A stretch of DNA of 64,000 nt from Leadbetterella lacustris. Its GTDB lineage: Bacteria > Bacteroidota > Bacteroidia > Cytophagales > Spirosomataceae. How positions within the stretch are numbered: position 1 is the stretch's first letter; each line of letters starts with the position of its first letter. The translations under genes were made by a program, and so were the position numbers. This document shows positions 18,341 through 27,527 of the stretch, piece after piece. The notes beneath the pieces are model-generated. The model did not search any database. It was given only the letters and a program-made list of their open reading frames with translations, and had not been told where the DNA came from. Location of the stretch: assembly GCA_965234335.1 (NCBI GenBank), contig OZ248425.1, forward strand, positions 62,001-126,000, in the 5' to 3' direction.

Positions 18341-19252
18341 ATGCTAAAACTAGGATTTGTATCTGCCATATTAGCAGATTATAGCTTTGAAAACGTTGTC
18401 GATTTTGCGGCAAATAACGAGTTCAAATGTGTGGAAATGATGTGCTGGCCGGGCAATTCGGCGGATGCTCGAAGATATGCAGGTGTAACCCACATCGACG
18501 TGGAAAACATGGACATCGAGCATATCAACCGATACCTCAAACAAAAAAACATCAGCATCTCAGGACTGGGCTATTACCCAAATCCACTTGATGCCGACAC
18601 CAAAAAGTCAGAATTTTATATTGAGCATATCAAGAAAATCATCAGAGCCTGTAACCAATTGGGAGTGCCAGTTATGAACACTTTTATAGGTAGAAATCAG
18701 GCGTTGAATATGCAAGATAACCTTGAATTATTCAAAAAACTTTGGAAACCCATCATCGAAACTGCTGAACAAGAAGGCATTAAAATAGGTATAGAAAACT
18801 GCCCCATGTTTTTTACAAACGACGAATGGCCGGGAGGCAAAAACTTGGCAATTTCGCCAGCAGTATGGGACAGAATGTTCGAAACTTTTCCTACTCCCCT
18901 ATTTGGATTAAATTATGACCCCTCACACATGATTTTTCAGATGATGGACGAAATCAAACCGATTTACCAATACAAACATCGTCTGCATCATGTACACATC
19001 AAAGACGTAAAAGTGTACAGAGACAAACTCGACAGAGTGGGTATTTTGGCAAATCCACTTGAATACCACTCACCAAAACTCCCAGGATTGGGCGATGTAA
19101 ACTGGCGGGCATTCTTTGCGGCATTAACCGACGTTCGCTACCGTGGCCCCGTGGTGATAGAAGTAGAAGACAAAGCCTACGAAGGCAGCCAAGAAGATGT
19201 GCATGCAGCCATCAGAACTGCAAGGAACTATGTGAAACAATTTTTAGATTAA
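18341..19252 (+). CDS. Sugar phosphate isomerase/epimerase family protein (TIM barrel)
   Basis: 303 residues of the AP-endonuclease-2/xylose-isomerase-like barrel type. Metal-site stretches are visible: FKCVEMMCWPG, IGIENCPMFF, LNYDPSHMIF and HRLHHVHIKDVKV, with PVVIEVEDKAYEGS at the end. No signal peptide is present, so it acts in the cytosol. The family includes hydroxypyruvate isomerases and sugar epimerases; the exact substrate is unknown. It starts immediately after the PIN toxin gene. Confidence 0.9.
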   Translation: MLKLGFVSAILADYSFENVVDFAANNEFKCVEMMCWPGNSADARRYAGVTHIDVENMDIEHINRYLKQKNISISGLGYYPNPLDADTKKSEFYIEHIKKIIRACNQLGVPVMNTFIGRNQALNMQDNLELFKKLWKPIIETAEQEGIKIGIENCPMFFTNDEWPGGKNLAISPAVWDRMFETFPTPLFGLNYDPSHMIFQMMDEIKPIYQYKHRLHHVHIKDVKVYRDKLDRVGILANPLEYHSPKLPGLGDVNWRAFFAALTDVRYRGPVVIEVEDKAYEGSQEDVHAAIRTARNYVKQFLD

Positions 19253-19346
19253 AAATAAAATATTTTTTTTGCTATAAATACAGCAATTTCTGAGAATAAA
19301 TTAAATTATAAATTACTATTAATCAATGTATTAATATGTCTATCGG

Positions 19347-19598
19347 CAGCCATTTAGTTTGTTTTTACATATAAAATGGCTGGAAATAATTTTTTATCCA
19401 CAGCCAAAATCAATATATTTACACAAGTTTTGGCTGGCAATAATTTTTTATCCACAGCCAAAATGTATTTATTTGTATAAGTTTTGGCTGGCAATAATTT
19501 TTTATCCGCAGCCAAAATCAATATATTTACACAAGTTTTGGCTGGCAATAATTTTTTATTTGCAGCCAAAATATATATATTTACATAAGTTTTGGCTG
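19347..19598. repeat. Array of ten alternating 9-bp half-sites at 27-bp pitch
   Basis: The 9-mer TTTTGGCTG and its reverse complement CAGCCAAAA alternate, starting at 19347, 19374, 19401, 19428, 19455, 19482, 19509, 19536, 19563 and 19590. Every gap is 18 bases. The outermost pair is variant but matched to itself (CAGCCATTT/AAATGGCTG), a compensating change. The spacers alternate between two types, one like GCAATAATTTTTTATCCA and one like TCAATATATTTACACAAG, so the overall unit is a 54-bp tandem repeat. The array ends seven bases before the ATG of the ATPase gene. Because 54 is divisible by three, both strands show open frames through it; these are not taken as genes. Confidence 0.95.
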
Positions 19599-19605
19599 GC
19601 AATAA

Positions 19606-21033
19606 ATGGAAGAAAAAATAATAATCGGAAGAGAAACAGAGAAAAGCTCGCTTACTGACATTTACGAATCTACTGAAGCTGAGTTAGTTGCTGTATATGG
19701 CCGCAGGAGAGTAGGCAAAACTTATCTTATCCGAGAATATTTCAAAAAGGAAATCTATTTTAGTTTTTCTGGCCAAATAAATGGCATTGTAGAAGATCAG
19801 CTGGCAAATTTTAACACCAAACTTTCTGAACAACTAAAATATAAAATCGAGACCATTCCGCCAGCAACGTGGCAAGAAGCATTGGCTCGTCTAAAGGCTT
19901 ACCTCGCACCCATCGTCAAAAAGAAAAAAGCGGTAATATTTTTCGATGAATTTCCGTGGATTGATTCCCACAAATCGGGATTTTTGAGTGCTTTTGACTA
20001 TTTTTGGAATGATTGGGCTTCAACACAGCCCAATTTAAAAGTAATAATTTGTGGCTCATCGGCATCTTGGATGATACGAAAAGTAATACGCAACCGAGGA
20101 GGATTGCACAACCGCGTAACTCGCAAAATAAGACTACTGCCATTCACTTTAAATGAAACAGAAGCTTTTCTGAAAAGCAAAAACATAAGCCTTGAAAAGT
20201 ATCATATCACCCAGCTGTATATGGTGCTTGGCGGAATCCCACACTATCTAAAAGAAGTAAGGAAAGACGAGAGCGTTGCACAGACCATCGATCGCATCTG
20301 TTTTTCAAAAGATGGTTTATTAAGGCATGAGTTTAATGAACTGTACGGATCATTGTTTCATAAATTTGAAAGCCACTTGGCCGTCGTAAAAGCTCTTAGC
20401 TCAAAAATAGAAGGTCTTACAAGGAAAGAATTAATAGAAAAATCGAAACTTTCATCTGGCGGAACCACAACATTGGTTTTACAAGAATTGGAAGAATCTG
20501 GATTCATTATTGGATATATTCCTTTTGATAAAAATAAAAATGAAATAGTATATAAGTTAGAGGACGAGTTCACCATTTTCTATTTCAAATTCATTGAAAA
20601 CCTTAAAACAACTGGCTCTTGGGAAAAATTTTCAACAGGGCTAACTTGGAAAACATGGTCAGGACTGGCTTTTGAGGCGATTTGTCACAAGCACATTTCT
20701 CAAATAAAACAAGCATTGGGAATATCGGGCATTTATACCGAAATCTCTTCTTGGCGAGGAAAGTCAAATGACCAAGGTGCTCAAATAGATTTATTGATAG
20801 ATAGAGCAGACCAATGTATAAATCTTTGTGAGATAAAATTCCATGAAAGTAAGTATGCTATTGACAAGACAACCGCCGAAAACATTGCCAATAAAATTCA
20901 GATTTTCAAAGAAAAAACCAAAATCCGAAAGGCAATATTCGTAACTTTTATAACTGTTTTTGGACTTTTAGAAAACGAATATAAATTGAGTCGGGTACAA
21001 AGCGAAATCAAGATTGAAGATTTATTCAAATAA
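19606..21033 (+). CDS. AAA ATPase with C-terminal DUF234/PD-(D/E)XK-like domain
   Basis: 475 residues. The N-terminal archaeal-type ATPase domain has Walker A GRRRVGKT (32-39), Walker B AVIFFDEFPW (acidic pair 114-115) and sensor strand VIICGSSASWM. A winged-helix-like middle (LTRKELIEKSKLSSGGTTTLVLQELEESG) follows. The C-terminus has a nuclease-like core with D395 in GAQIDLLID and E409/K411 in CEIKF. This architecture is widespread in archaea and Bacteroidota, but its biological role is not established. The start lies seven bases after the half-site array, which therefore covers its 5' untranslated region and promoter. No partner gene is seen. Confidence 0.88.
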   Translation: MEEKIIIGRETEKSSLTDIYESTEAELVAVYGRRRVGKTYLIREYFKKEIYFSFSGQINGIVEDQLANFNTKLSEQLKYKIETIPPATWQEALARLKAYLAPIVKKKKAVIFFDEFPWIDSHKSGFLSAFDYFWNDWASTQPNLKVIICGSSASWMIRKVIRNRGGLHNRVTRKIRLLPFTLNETEAFLKSKNISLEKYHITQLYMVLGGIPHYLKEVRKDESVAQTIDRICFSKDGLLRHEFNELYGSLFHKFESHLAVVKALSSKIEGLTRKELIEKSKLSSGGTTTLVLQELEESGFIIGYIPFDKNKNEIVYKLEDEFTIFYFKFIENLKTTGSWEKFSTGLTWKTWSGLAFEAICHKHISQIKQALGISGIYTEISSWRGKSNDQGAQIDLLIDRADQCINLCEIKFHESKYAIDKTTAENIANKIQIFKEKTKIRKAIFVTFITVFGLLENEYKLSRVQSEIKIEDLFK

Positions 21034-21084
21034 TATTCCAACGTTGAAGCCAAATTCAGAGTCAATAATCAAAAACAACAGTAC

Positions 21085-21173
21085 AAATGAAACATTCATG
21101 ACTAAGACTTTAGACACACAGAGAAATGATTATTTCTTAGCGTCTTTCTGCCTTAGCGGTAAATTATAAACAT
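21085..21173 (+). repeat. Dispersed ~85-bp element, copy A
   Basis: Begins AAATGAAACATTCATGACT and contains AGACTTTAGACACACAGAG and CTTAGCGGTAAAT. It ends directly at the ATG of the lipoprotein gene at 21174. Similar to sequences at 30908, 33306 and 63064, and in reverse at 44037. Confidence 0.8.
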
Positions 21174-21524
21174 ATGAAAATGCTAACATTATTGGCCACA
21201 ATGGCTTTCACGTTCACTTCTTGCGAACAAACCGTAGTAGTAGGAGAAAACTTTGTAGTAAGCTACAAGCCCACTCAATGCTCAGAGCCGTGGGACGAAG
21301 CCGCTTACACCAACAAAGTAAATCTATCGAGGGAGGAAAGATTCAAGTTGTTTTTGAAAGATAAAGGAGTGAGTAATTTGAAAGAGTTCAAAAATACACC
21401 AGACAACAATATATATTGTTCAGCTTGTAATTGTCCTTCAAATGATAATTTCTCGTTTAAAGTGAGTGAATCTGATTTGGCAAAATTGAAAACTTTTGAA
21501 CCATTTAAGACCGCTTTGAAGTAA
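21174..21524 (+). CDS. Small lipoprotein, unknown function
   Basis: 116 residues with a lipoprotein signal ending FTSC (cysteine 17). The mature part has several cysteines (CSEPWDEA, then YCSACNCPS), so a disulfide-bonded or metal-binding small domain is plausible. No family is recognised. It sits directly downstream of a dispersed repeat copy that ends at its start codon. A strong terminator follows. Confidence 0.7.
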   Translation: MKMLTLLATMAFTFTSCEQTVVVGENFVVSYKPTQCSEPWDEAAYTNKVNLSREERFKLFLKDKGVSNLKEFKNTPDNNIYCSACNCPSNDNFSFKVSESDLAKLKTFEPFKTALK

Positions 21525-21540
21525 GCTGATTAATTTAATA

Positions 21541-21573
21541 AAAAAGGCTGGAGCGATGCTCCAGCCTTTTTTT
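21541..21573. terminator. Bidirectional terminator
   Basis: AAAAAGGCTGGAGC, GAT loop region, GCTCCAGCCTTTTTTT, between convergent genes. Confidence 0.85.
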
Positions 21574-21574
21574 G

Positions 21575-23506
21575 TTATCTCAATGAGTTAATATAAGCCG
21601 CAATAGTAAGTGCATCTTTCTTCGGCACTTGAGGCATTGCAGCCATTGGTGTAGCATAATCGGGCCAATTTTCTGGCTTTGGATTATAAATTAATTGCAC
21701 GATTTTTTCGTTGCTATACTTACGCTTTGCAATTTCTTTAAATGCGGGCCCAACTAGCCTTTTATCTTCAGCATGACAAGCTAAACAAGTATGCTTCTGC
21801 AACAAAGGCTTGATTGTAGCAAACGTCACTGGAGCATCTGTTGCAGAAACTGCTGTTGTCTTTCCTTTCCCATCTGGTGATACAAGCTCCTTGGCAGTCT
21901 TTGATGGTGCAGCGGCTTTTACTTTGCCTGAATCAAATGTCTTCACTTCATTCGTGGCTAATTTATTGCCAGCCGGAATGGCATTGAGCGTATAGTAAAC
22001 GGTTGGATGAACCAAAGACCAAGAATTAACTGCTGAACGGATGCCTTCAAGATTTAGTTCATGAACATAAAATGGTCTCAATCCATCCAAAACTACCCTC
22101 AACGTTTTACCGTCCTCACTTAACTTCACTCCTTTGACTTTCAAGTCTTGTTTGTTTACTGGTGGTGAACCATAGGCTGGATGATGCTTGTAAATAAAGC
22201 TACTTGCTGCTATTGAAGCCAAATCTTCTGCTGACTTTCTATCCACAGGCATCGTAAAATTTATTTCAAAGCCATCAGGCATAGCCTTACAAGTCAACAT
22301 TTCAAATGGCACTTTGCCATTCCATACCAATCTTTGTAATCCCTGATTGGCATCACCGGCACTTCCCCAACCACGGTTGGTTTCGCCCACAAACATTGAG
22401 CCGTCCGGCGAGAAAGTCATACGCATCACCCCTGATTGAAAACCTCCACGAAAATCCCACGCTGCACCTTGAAATTCGCCATTGACTTTCTCCATGAATA
22501 CACGCATGATTTTAGACTGGCCTTGGTCGCCTATAAAAACCTGTCCGGCAAAAGGCCCAAAGTCACCATTGGTTTCGTCTCTAATGATTTCAGAATTGGA
22601 AATACCCAAAATACCGTGAGGCAACCAAACCACAGGTGTTTGTACCATTGGATACTTTTCTTTCAATTCATAAAGCATTTTAAATTTTTCATCCACTACG
22701 TTCTCAGGTTTGATATAATAACCATTGGCCCCTCTAACTTTCCTATTGTCTCTTTCAGTAAAAAACTGCTCTTCTGTTAATTTCACCGGAGAGTTTTGCG
22801 ATGCCGCCCATTTCAAACTTGCAGGATGACCAACAAATACACCTTTTCTTAGATGCCAAATACCACCTGAACCCATCCAGTCTCCTTGGTTATCGGAATA
22901 GAAAAGCTCGCCGTCTATCATACCTAAACCAGCTGGCGAACGCATACCTGCCGCCCATGGTTCGTATCTACCATCTTCGTAAATCTTAAATACAGAACCT
23001 CGAGTTTTGGCTCTTGCCTCACCTCTCCACCATTCCTCATCGCCAAAAGCCACATTTCCACTCACAAAAAAGCCACCATCGGGAGCAATTTTAGGCCCGA
23101 ATGAATATTCGTGATAATGACCCGAAACTTCCCAAGCGTGAATAGTCTCGTAGCTATCCGCTTTGCCATCACCGTTTTTGTCGGTCAATTTGGTAAGTTC
23201 ACCACGCTGAGCACAGTAAAACGAACCGTCTTTGTAAACCAAACCTAGCACTTCGTGCAAGCCAGAAGCGAATTTCCTGAAATATGGATTCCTAGAACTT
23301 GGGTTTTCAACCACCCAAATATCCCCTCTTCTGGTGGCCAAAGCCATTGAGCCGTTGGGCATCATGGTTATGCCACCCACCTCAAGCAGAATCCCTTCGG
23401 GTACAGGCAGGGTTACTATTTTGTAATAATCCTCCTCTTTTGGCGATTCCTGTGCCCAAGTCACACACGAAATCATTAATAAAAAGCCTAATATTTTAAC
23501 TTTCAT
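21575..23506 (-). CDS. Secreted beta-propeller protein with C-terminal cytochrome c domain
   Basis: 643 residues with a signal peptide (1-18, ending TWAQ). A large propeller-type region carries repeated strand motifs such as MMPNGSMALATRRGDIWVV, FGPKIAPDGGFFVSGN and MTFSPDGSMFVGETNRGWG. It resembles glucose/sorbosone-dehydrogenase or NHL-like propellers. The last 90 residues form a cytochrome c domain with haem motif CLACH (574-578) and a methionine-rich MAAMPQVP for the axial ligand. It should be periplasmic. The neighbour upstream is a DUF1080/PA14 protein in the same direction with 13 bases between, so both probably act on external carbohydrate. Confidence 0.85.
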   Translation of the reverse strand: MKVKILGFLLMISCVTWAQESPKEEDYYKIVTLPVPEGILLEVGGITMMPNGSMALATRRGDIWVVENPSSRNPYFRKFASGLHEVLGLVYKDGSFYCAQRGELTKLTDKNGDGKADSYETIHAWEVSGHYHEYSFGPKIAPDGGFFVSGNVAFGDEEWWRGEARAKTRGSVFKIYEDGRYEPWAAGMRSPAGLGMIDGELFYSDNQGDWMGSGGIWHLRKGVFVGHPASLKWAASQNSPVKLTEEQFFTERDNRKVRGANGYYIKPENVVDEKFKMLYELKEKYPMVQTPVVWLPHGILGISNSEIIRDETNGDFGPFAGQVFIGDQGQSKIMRVFMEKVNGEFQGAAWDFRGGFQSGVMRMTFSPDGSMFVGETNRGWGSAGDANQGLQRLVWNGKVPFEMLTCKAMPDGFEINFTMPVDRKSAEDLASIAASSFIYKHHPAYGSPPVNKQDLKVKGVKLSEDGKTLRVVLDGLRPFYVHELNLEGIRSAVNSWSLVHPTVYYTLNAIPAGNKLATNEVKTFDSGKVKAAAPSKTAKELVSPDGKGKTTAVSATDAPVTFATIKPLLQKHTCLACHAEDKRLVGPAFKEIAKRKYSNEKIVQLIYNPKPENWPDYATPMAAMPQVPKKDALTIAAYINSLR

Positions 23507-23519
23507 CTCTATCGGATAT

Positions 23520-25319
23520 TTAGAATATGATTGAATAAATGATTTTGTTGTCCACCGGACTAGCTATTAGCTCAATACCGTTTTTAATGGTCGCTTGGCC
23601 AGCTGTTCTGATAAAATAAGATTTACCATCTACCGCATAAAGACCCTCTGCCACTTTTTCTATTTTTGAGCCTTCAGCTATTCTTGCCACTACGCCTGCG
23701 GATTTTGACAGGCTTATTTCTCTTGTAAACATTTTATTTTCTGCAATCCTGATTTTATCGTTTACATCAGAGCCATAAATTTTATACTTGAAAGTCGGCA
23801 AATCGTTTTCATCCAACACATAACCCATTGGTTTATAACTAGTACCAACGGTGTCTTTAGGCCATGATGAACCTTGGGTATTTGACAAAGTCAAGTCGTG
23901 GTTAAATAAAGTCACGCTTCCAAGTGGCTTCGAAGAACCATCTCCCCTATCTTCCCACATGGGTGTGGCATCTAGAAACTGTCCTTTCCATATTTGTACA
24001 ATCGTTCCCTTGTCCAAATCATAGGTATAATGCATTTTCTCGGGCGAACCTACAGAAATGGCATGCACAATTCTAAAATTCTTGTCTTTGGGTGATTTTT
24101 TAAAATCCATGAAACTTCTGAGGGTAGTGTTTGTACTCGCCTCCACCAAAATAGGATCGTTTGGCTTTGAAGCAATCATGGAGCCAATCACATGATGTGC
24201 CGTACTTCTAAACCCAGGACCCTCCGACCAAAAACCCAATGTAGGCTTTATCCAAGCATCTCTTTTATTGTTAAAAATTTCGAAAGTATGCTGACCGGCC
24301 GTAAGTTCAATACTACCTTGTCGCTGTTGTGAAGCCACCGTCCAGTTGTTGCCCAATATCTCTTTGTTATCTATCTTGAGGGTACTGTTTCCTCCCAACT
24401 GCGTATAAAAAGTATATTTCCCTGCCAAAGGAGCAGTGTAAGTGCCTTTTATAACAAACACATATTCGTTCTGTTTTTTTGTAACTTCCCAAGTGAGGTC
24501 CTCTGTTTTGCCACGCTCATCTATCTTTAGTGTTGATAAGTCGAGATCGTGCATGTAACTTCCATAGTAAACTTTGTAGCTTAAATCTGATACTTTCGCT
24601 GGAGTCTTATCATATTGACTTATCATGACATTTCTAAAAGCCACAGAACCGTGATCACCTTGGATTCTCAATGGTCCGCTTTTGGTTTCTTCTTGTGAAA
24701 TACTGCCACGCGTTACACCCGAAAGCTCTACATTTTCGTGAAGTAAGACATTATTGAGTTTTATAGATAGAATTTTAGCATTGACTATTTTCTTCCCATT
24801 GGCATCAAATCTTGGTGCTTGGAAAGATATCTTCATATTTTGCCAAAGACCTGGTGCTTTGTAGGCATTGAATCGAGGGGCATATCCTTCATACCCCTTT
24901 TGACCTTCTGGTTTACTGTCGTTCCAACGCTCGTAAATACCGCCACAATCATAATATTTAGGCACATTTGCTCCCCAACTGTCGTTCAATTGAATCTCAT
25001 ATCTACCTTGCAGATAAAGACCTGAATTTGAGCCTTTGGCCATCATAAAATCGAACTCTATATCTAAATCGCCATGTTCTAACTTGCTAAAAAGATCATA
25101 ATCTAAACCATACTTTCCTTGTTCGTGTTCACAAAGTAGTACGCCAGTACCAGCAACGGAAGTAACTGTGTTTTTTTTATCAATATCTACATTGACATCA
25201 CTTACAATCTTCCAATTGCTGGATTTAGAAACAAATGCTGATAAATCATTTAAGGGGATGGGGGTTTGCCCATAAACCATACTTTGGCACAAAACCAAAA
25301 GCATAAATAGTTTTTTCAT
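23520..25319 (-). CDS. Secreted DUF1080 and PA14-like domain protein
   Basis: 599 residues with signal peptide ending VYGQ (18). Residues about 20-245 match the DUF1080 (3-keto-disaccharide hydrolase-like, lectin fold) family: LEHGDLDIEFDFMMAKGSNSGLYLQGRYEIQL and PLRIQGDHGSVAFRNVMI are the conserved strands. About 250-370 look like a PA14 domain (GTYTAPLAGKYTFYTQLGG, LTAGQHTFEIFNN). The remainder is a third beta-rich region found with such proteins. Likely extracytoplasmic and glycan-related. It is co-directional with the cytochrome c protein gene 13 bases downstream. Confidence 0.84.
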   Translation of the reverse strand: MKKLFMLLVLCQSMVYGQTPIPLNDLSAFVSKSSNWKIVSDVNVDIDKKNTVTSVAGTGVLLCEHEQGKYGLDYDLFSKLEHGDLDIEFDFMMAKGSNSGLYLQGRYEIQLNDSWGANVPKYYDCGGIYERWNDSKPEGQKGYEGYAPRFNAYKAPGLWQNMKISFQAPRFDANGKKIVNAKILSIKLNNVLLHENVELSGVTRGSISQEETKSGPLRIQGDHGSVAFRNVMISQYDKTPAKVSDLSYKVYYGSYMHDLDLSTLKIDERGKTEDLTWEVTKKQNEYVFVIKGTYTAPLAGKYTFYTQLGGNSTLKIDNKEILGNNWTVASQQRQGSIELTAGQHTFEIFNNKRDAWIKPTLGFWSEGPGFRSTAHHVIGSMIASKPNDPILVEASTNTTLRSFMDFKKSPKDKNFRIVHAISVGSPEKMHYTYDLDKGTIVQIWKGQFLDATPMWEDRGDGSSKPLGSVTLFNHDLTLSNTQGSSWPKDTVGTSYKPMGYVLDENDLPTFKYKIYGSDVNDKIRIAENKMFTREISLSKSAGVVARIAEGSKIEKVAEGLYAVDGKSYFIRTAGQATIKNGIELIASPVDNKIIYSIIF

Positions 25320-25418
25320 AAAAGGAAGGTTTTTTTATTACAAAAATAAGGTATCAATTTCCTTAATTCCATATTTTTTAAAAACTTTTATTAAATATCC
25401 AAAAGTCCTAAAACAAAA

Positions 25419-25447
25419 AAGGTTGAGACCACTACAGCCTCAACCTT
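25419..25447 (-). terminator. Terminator of atpDC
   Basis: Minus strand: AAGGTTGAG, 11-base loop, CTCAACCTTTTTTG, 22 bases beyond the atpC stop. Confidence 0.85.
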
Positions 25448-25468
25448 CTTTATACGCAGAAATATCTA

Positions 25469-25711
25469 TTACACCACCGCTTCGGCCAAAACCAAAACTT
25501 TGTTGTTAAATACTTGTAAAACTCCACCATCAACAACGATAGTTTCTTTTTTGTTACCAATTTCATAGACCAAGTCGCCCGTTTTGAGTGTACTCACCAT
25601 TGGGGCGTGGTCTTTAAGTACTTGAAACTGACCGTTTTTACCAGGTAAGATAACTGAGTCAACCTCACCGTTAAAAACGTTTTTTTCTGGAGTTATTATT
25701 TCTAAATTCAT
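25469..25711 (-). CDS. atpC: ATP synthase F1 epsilon subunit
   Basis: 80 residues. It contains only the N-terminal beta-sandwich (MNLEIITPEKNVFNGEVDSVILPGKNGQFQVLKDHAPMVS is split across its first half). The C-terminal helical hairpin that in other bacteria inhibits ATP hydrolysis is absent. This short form is usual in Bacteroidota. It follows atpD by 50 bases and is terminated soon after, forming the separate atpDC operon of this phylum. Confidence 0.94.
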   Translation of the reverse strand: MNLEIITPEKNVFNGEVDSVILPGKNGQFQVLKDHAPMVSTLKTGDLVYEIGNKKETIVVDGGVLQVFNNKVLVLAEAVV

Positions 25712-25761
25712 AATACTAATTTGTTAATGTGTTAAATAGCTAATTAAAGCAAATTAACCAA

Positions 25762-27267
25762 TTATTTAGTTGCTTCCGCAATCAATCTCTCTCCTTTTAC
25801 TACTGCGTCTTCAATAGTACCTACCAAGTTAAATGCAGCCTCAGGAAGGTGATCAAATTCACCAGCCATGATTTTATTAAATCCTTTGATGGTATCGTTG
25901 ATATCAACCAAAACACCTTTTAGACCTGTAAATTGTTCTGCAACAAAGAAAGGCTGAGAAAGGAAACGTTGAACACGACGAGCACGAGATACAACCAATT
26001 TATCGTCTTCTGAAAGTTCTTCAAGACCCAGGATGGCGATGATATCTTGCAATTCTTTATAACGTTGAAGAATGTTCTTCACGTTTTGAGCACAGTCGTA
26101 GTGAGCATCGCCCAATACTTCGGCTGAAAGAATTCTAGAAGATGAGTCCAATGGATCCACCGCCGGATAGATACCTAGCTCAGCAATTTTACGACTCAAT
26201 ACCGTAGTGGCATCTAAGTGAGCAAATGTTGTTGCTGGAGCAGGGTCAGTTAAGTCATCGGCAGGTACATATACGGCCTGTACTGAAGTGATTGAACCTC
26301 TTTTTGTAGAGGCAATACGCTCTTGCATCACACCCATCTCAGTAGCCAATGTTGGCTGGTAACCTACCGCTGAAGGCATACGTCCCAAAAGTGCAGATAC
26401 TTCAGATCCCGCTTGTGTAAAACGGAAAATGTTGTCGATAAAGAAAAGAATATCACGTCCTTTGCCTTCGCCATCGCCATCACGGAAGTGTTCTGCAACA
26501 GTAAGACCAGAAAGGGCCACTCTTGCACGAGCACCTGGAGGCTCGTTCATTTGACCGAATATAAATGTAGCTTGAGATTCTTTCAAAGCTTCTCTGTCTA
26601 CTGAGTCAAGATCCCATCCGCCTTCTTCCATTGAATGTTTGAAAGCTTCACCATATTTCACGATGCCTGACTCAATCATTTCACGAAGAAGGTCGTTACC
26701 CTCACGTGTACGCTCACCTACACCTGCAAATACTGAAAGACCAGCATAAGCCTTAGCGATGTTGTTGATAAGTTCTTGGATCAATACGGTTTTACCCACA
26801 CCTGCACCACCGAACAAACCAATTTTACCACCTTTTACATAAGGAGCAAGAAGGTCAATAACTTTAATACCAGTAAACAATACTTCAGTGGCTGTAGCCA
26901 AATCTTCAAACTTAGGTGCATTGCGGTGAATTGATAGTCCCGGAGTATTTACTGGACCCAAACCATCGATAGCCTCACCTACTACGTTGAAAAGACGACC
27001 TTTGATTTCTTCGCCAGTAGGCATTGTGATTGGCGTACCCAAGTGTGTAACCTCTTGTCCTCTTTGAAGACCGTCAGTACTGTCCATCGCAATGGTACGA
27101 ATTCTATCTTCACCAAGGTGTTGCTGACACTCAAGGATTACTTTTTGACCGTTAGACTTTGTTACAGACAAAGCATCTAATATTGCAGGTAGAGAAGCGG
27201 CTTCCCCCTCAAAACTTACGTCCACAACGGGTCCGATGATTTGTGAGATTTTACCAATATTTGCCAT
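25762..27267 (-). CDS. atpD: ATP synthase F1 beta subunit
   Basis: 501 residues. Catalytic nucleotide site: P-loop GGAGVGKTV near 162-170, GERTREGNDL with the catalytic glutamate, DNIFRFTQAGSEVSALLGRMPSAVGYQPTL in the family signature region, and PAVDPLDSSSR. It forms the catalytic sites of F1 for ATP synthesis at the cytoplasmic face of the membrane. A TAATTTTG promoter element (minus strand, 27308-27315) lies 41 bases upstream of the ATG. Only atpC follows; the rest of the synthase is elsewhere. Confidence 0.98.
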   Translation of the reverse strand: MANIGKISQIIGPVVDVSFEGEAASLPAILDALSVTKSNGQKVILECQQHLGEDRIRTIAMDSTDGLQRGQEVTHLGTPITMPTGEEIKGRLFNVVGEAIDGLGPVNTPGLSIHRNAPKFEDLATATEVLFTGIKVIDLLAPYVKGGKIGLFGGAGVGKTVLIQELINNIAKAYAGLSVFAGVGERTREGNDLLREMIESGIVKYGEAFKHSMEEGGWDLDSVDREALKESQATFIFGQMNEPPGARARVALSGLTVAEHFRDGDGEGKGRDILFFIDNIFRFTQAGSEVSALLGRMPSAVGYQPTLATEMGVMQERIASTKRGSITSVQAVYVPADDLTDPAPATTFAHLDATTVLSRKIAELGIYPAVDPLDSSSRILSAEVLGDAHYDCAQNVKNILQRYKELQDIIAILGLEELSEDDKLVVSRARRVQRFLSQPFFVAEQFTGLKGVLVDINDTIKGFNKIMAGEFDHLPEAAFNLVGTIEDAVVKGERLIAEATK

Positions 27268-27307
27268 TTATGAAATATTTAAAATTTATCTACTGATTTT
27301 TGGACTG

Positions 27308-27315
27308 CAAAATTA
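27308..27315 (-). promoter_or_regulatory. Promoter -7 element of atpDC
   Basis: Minus strand TAATTTTG followed by GCA, 41 bases upstream of the atpD start. Confidence 0.55.
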
Positions 27316-27527
27316 TGAATTCTGCATGATAAAACAAATCTGAACCAAATCTTTTTTTGTATTTTTTTTAGAGAATATCAAAAATTTGGCACTTTTTATT
27401 GGAGTAAACTATGAATGCCTGAAACCGTAACTATCAAATTCTTCAAGAAAACGTTTTTCTAATTTCTATCTTCCTATAGAATGCAATTGATTTACTTCGA
27501 TTAACTACGGCTAAAATAAATCTGGAT

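Noticed and set aside
19347..19598. CRISPR array
   Set aside because: Spacers are nearly identical to each other, the repeats are 9-bp and alternate in orientation, and no cas genes are present.
19354..19658. Open frames on both strands through the half-site array, giving repetitive peptides
   Set aside because: The repeat period of 54 is a multiple of three, so any frame without a stop in one unit is open throughout; both strands are equally open and the array is better explained as DNA sites.
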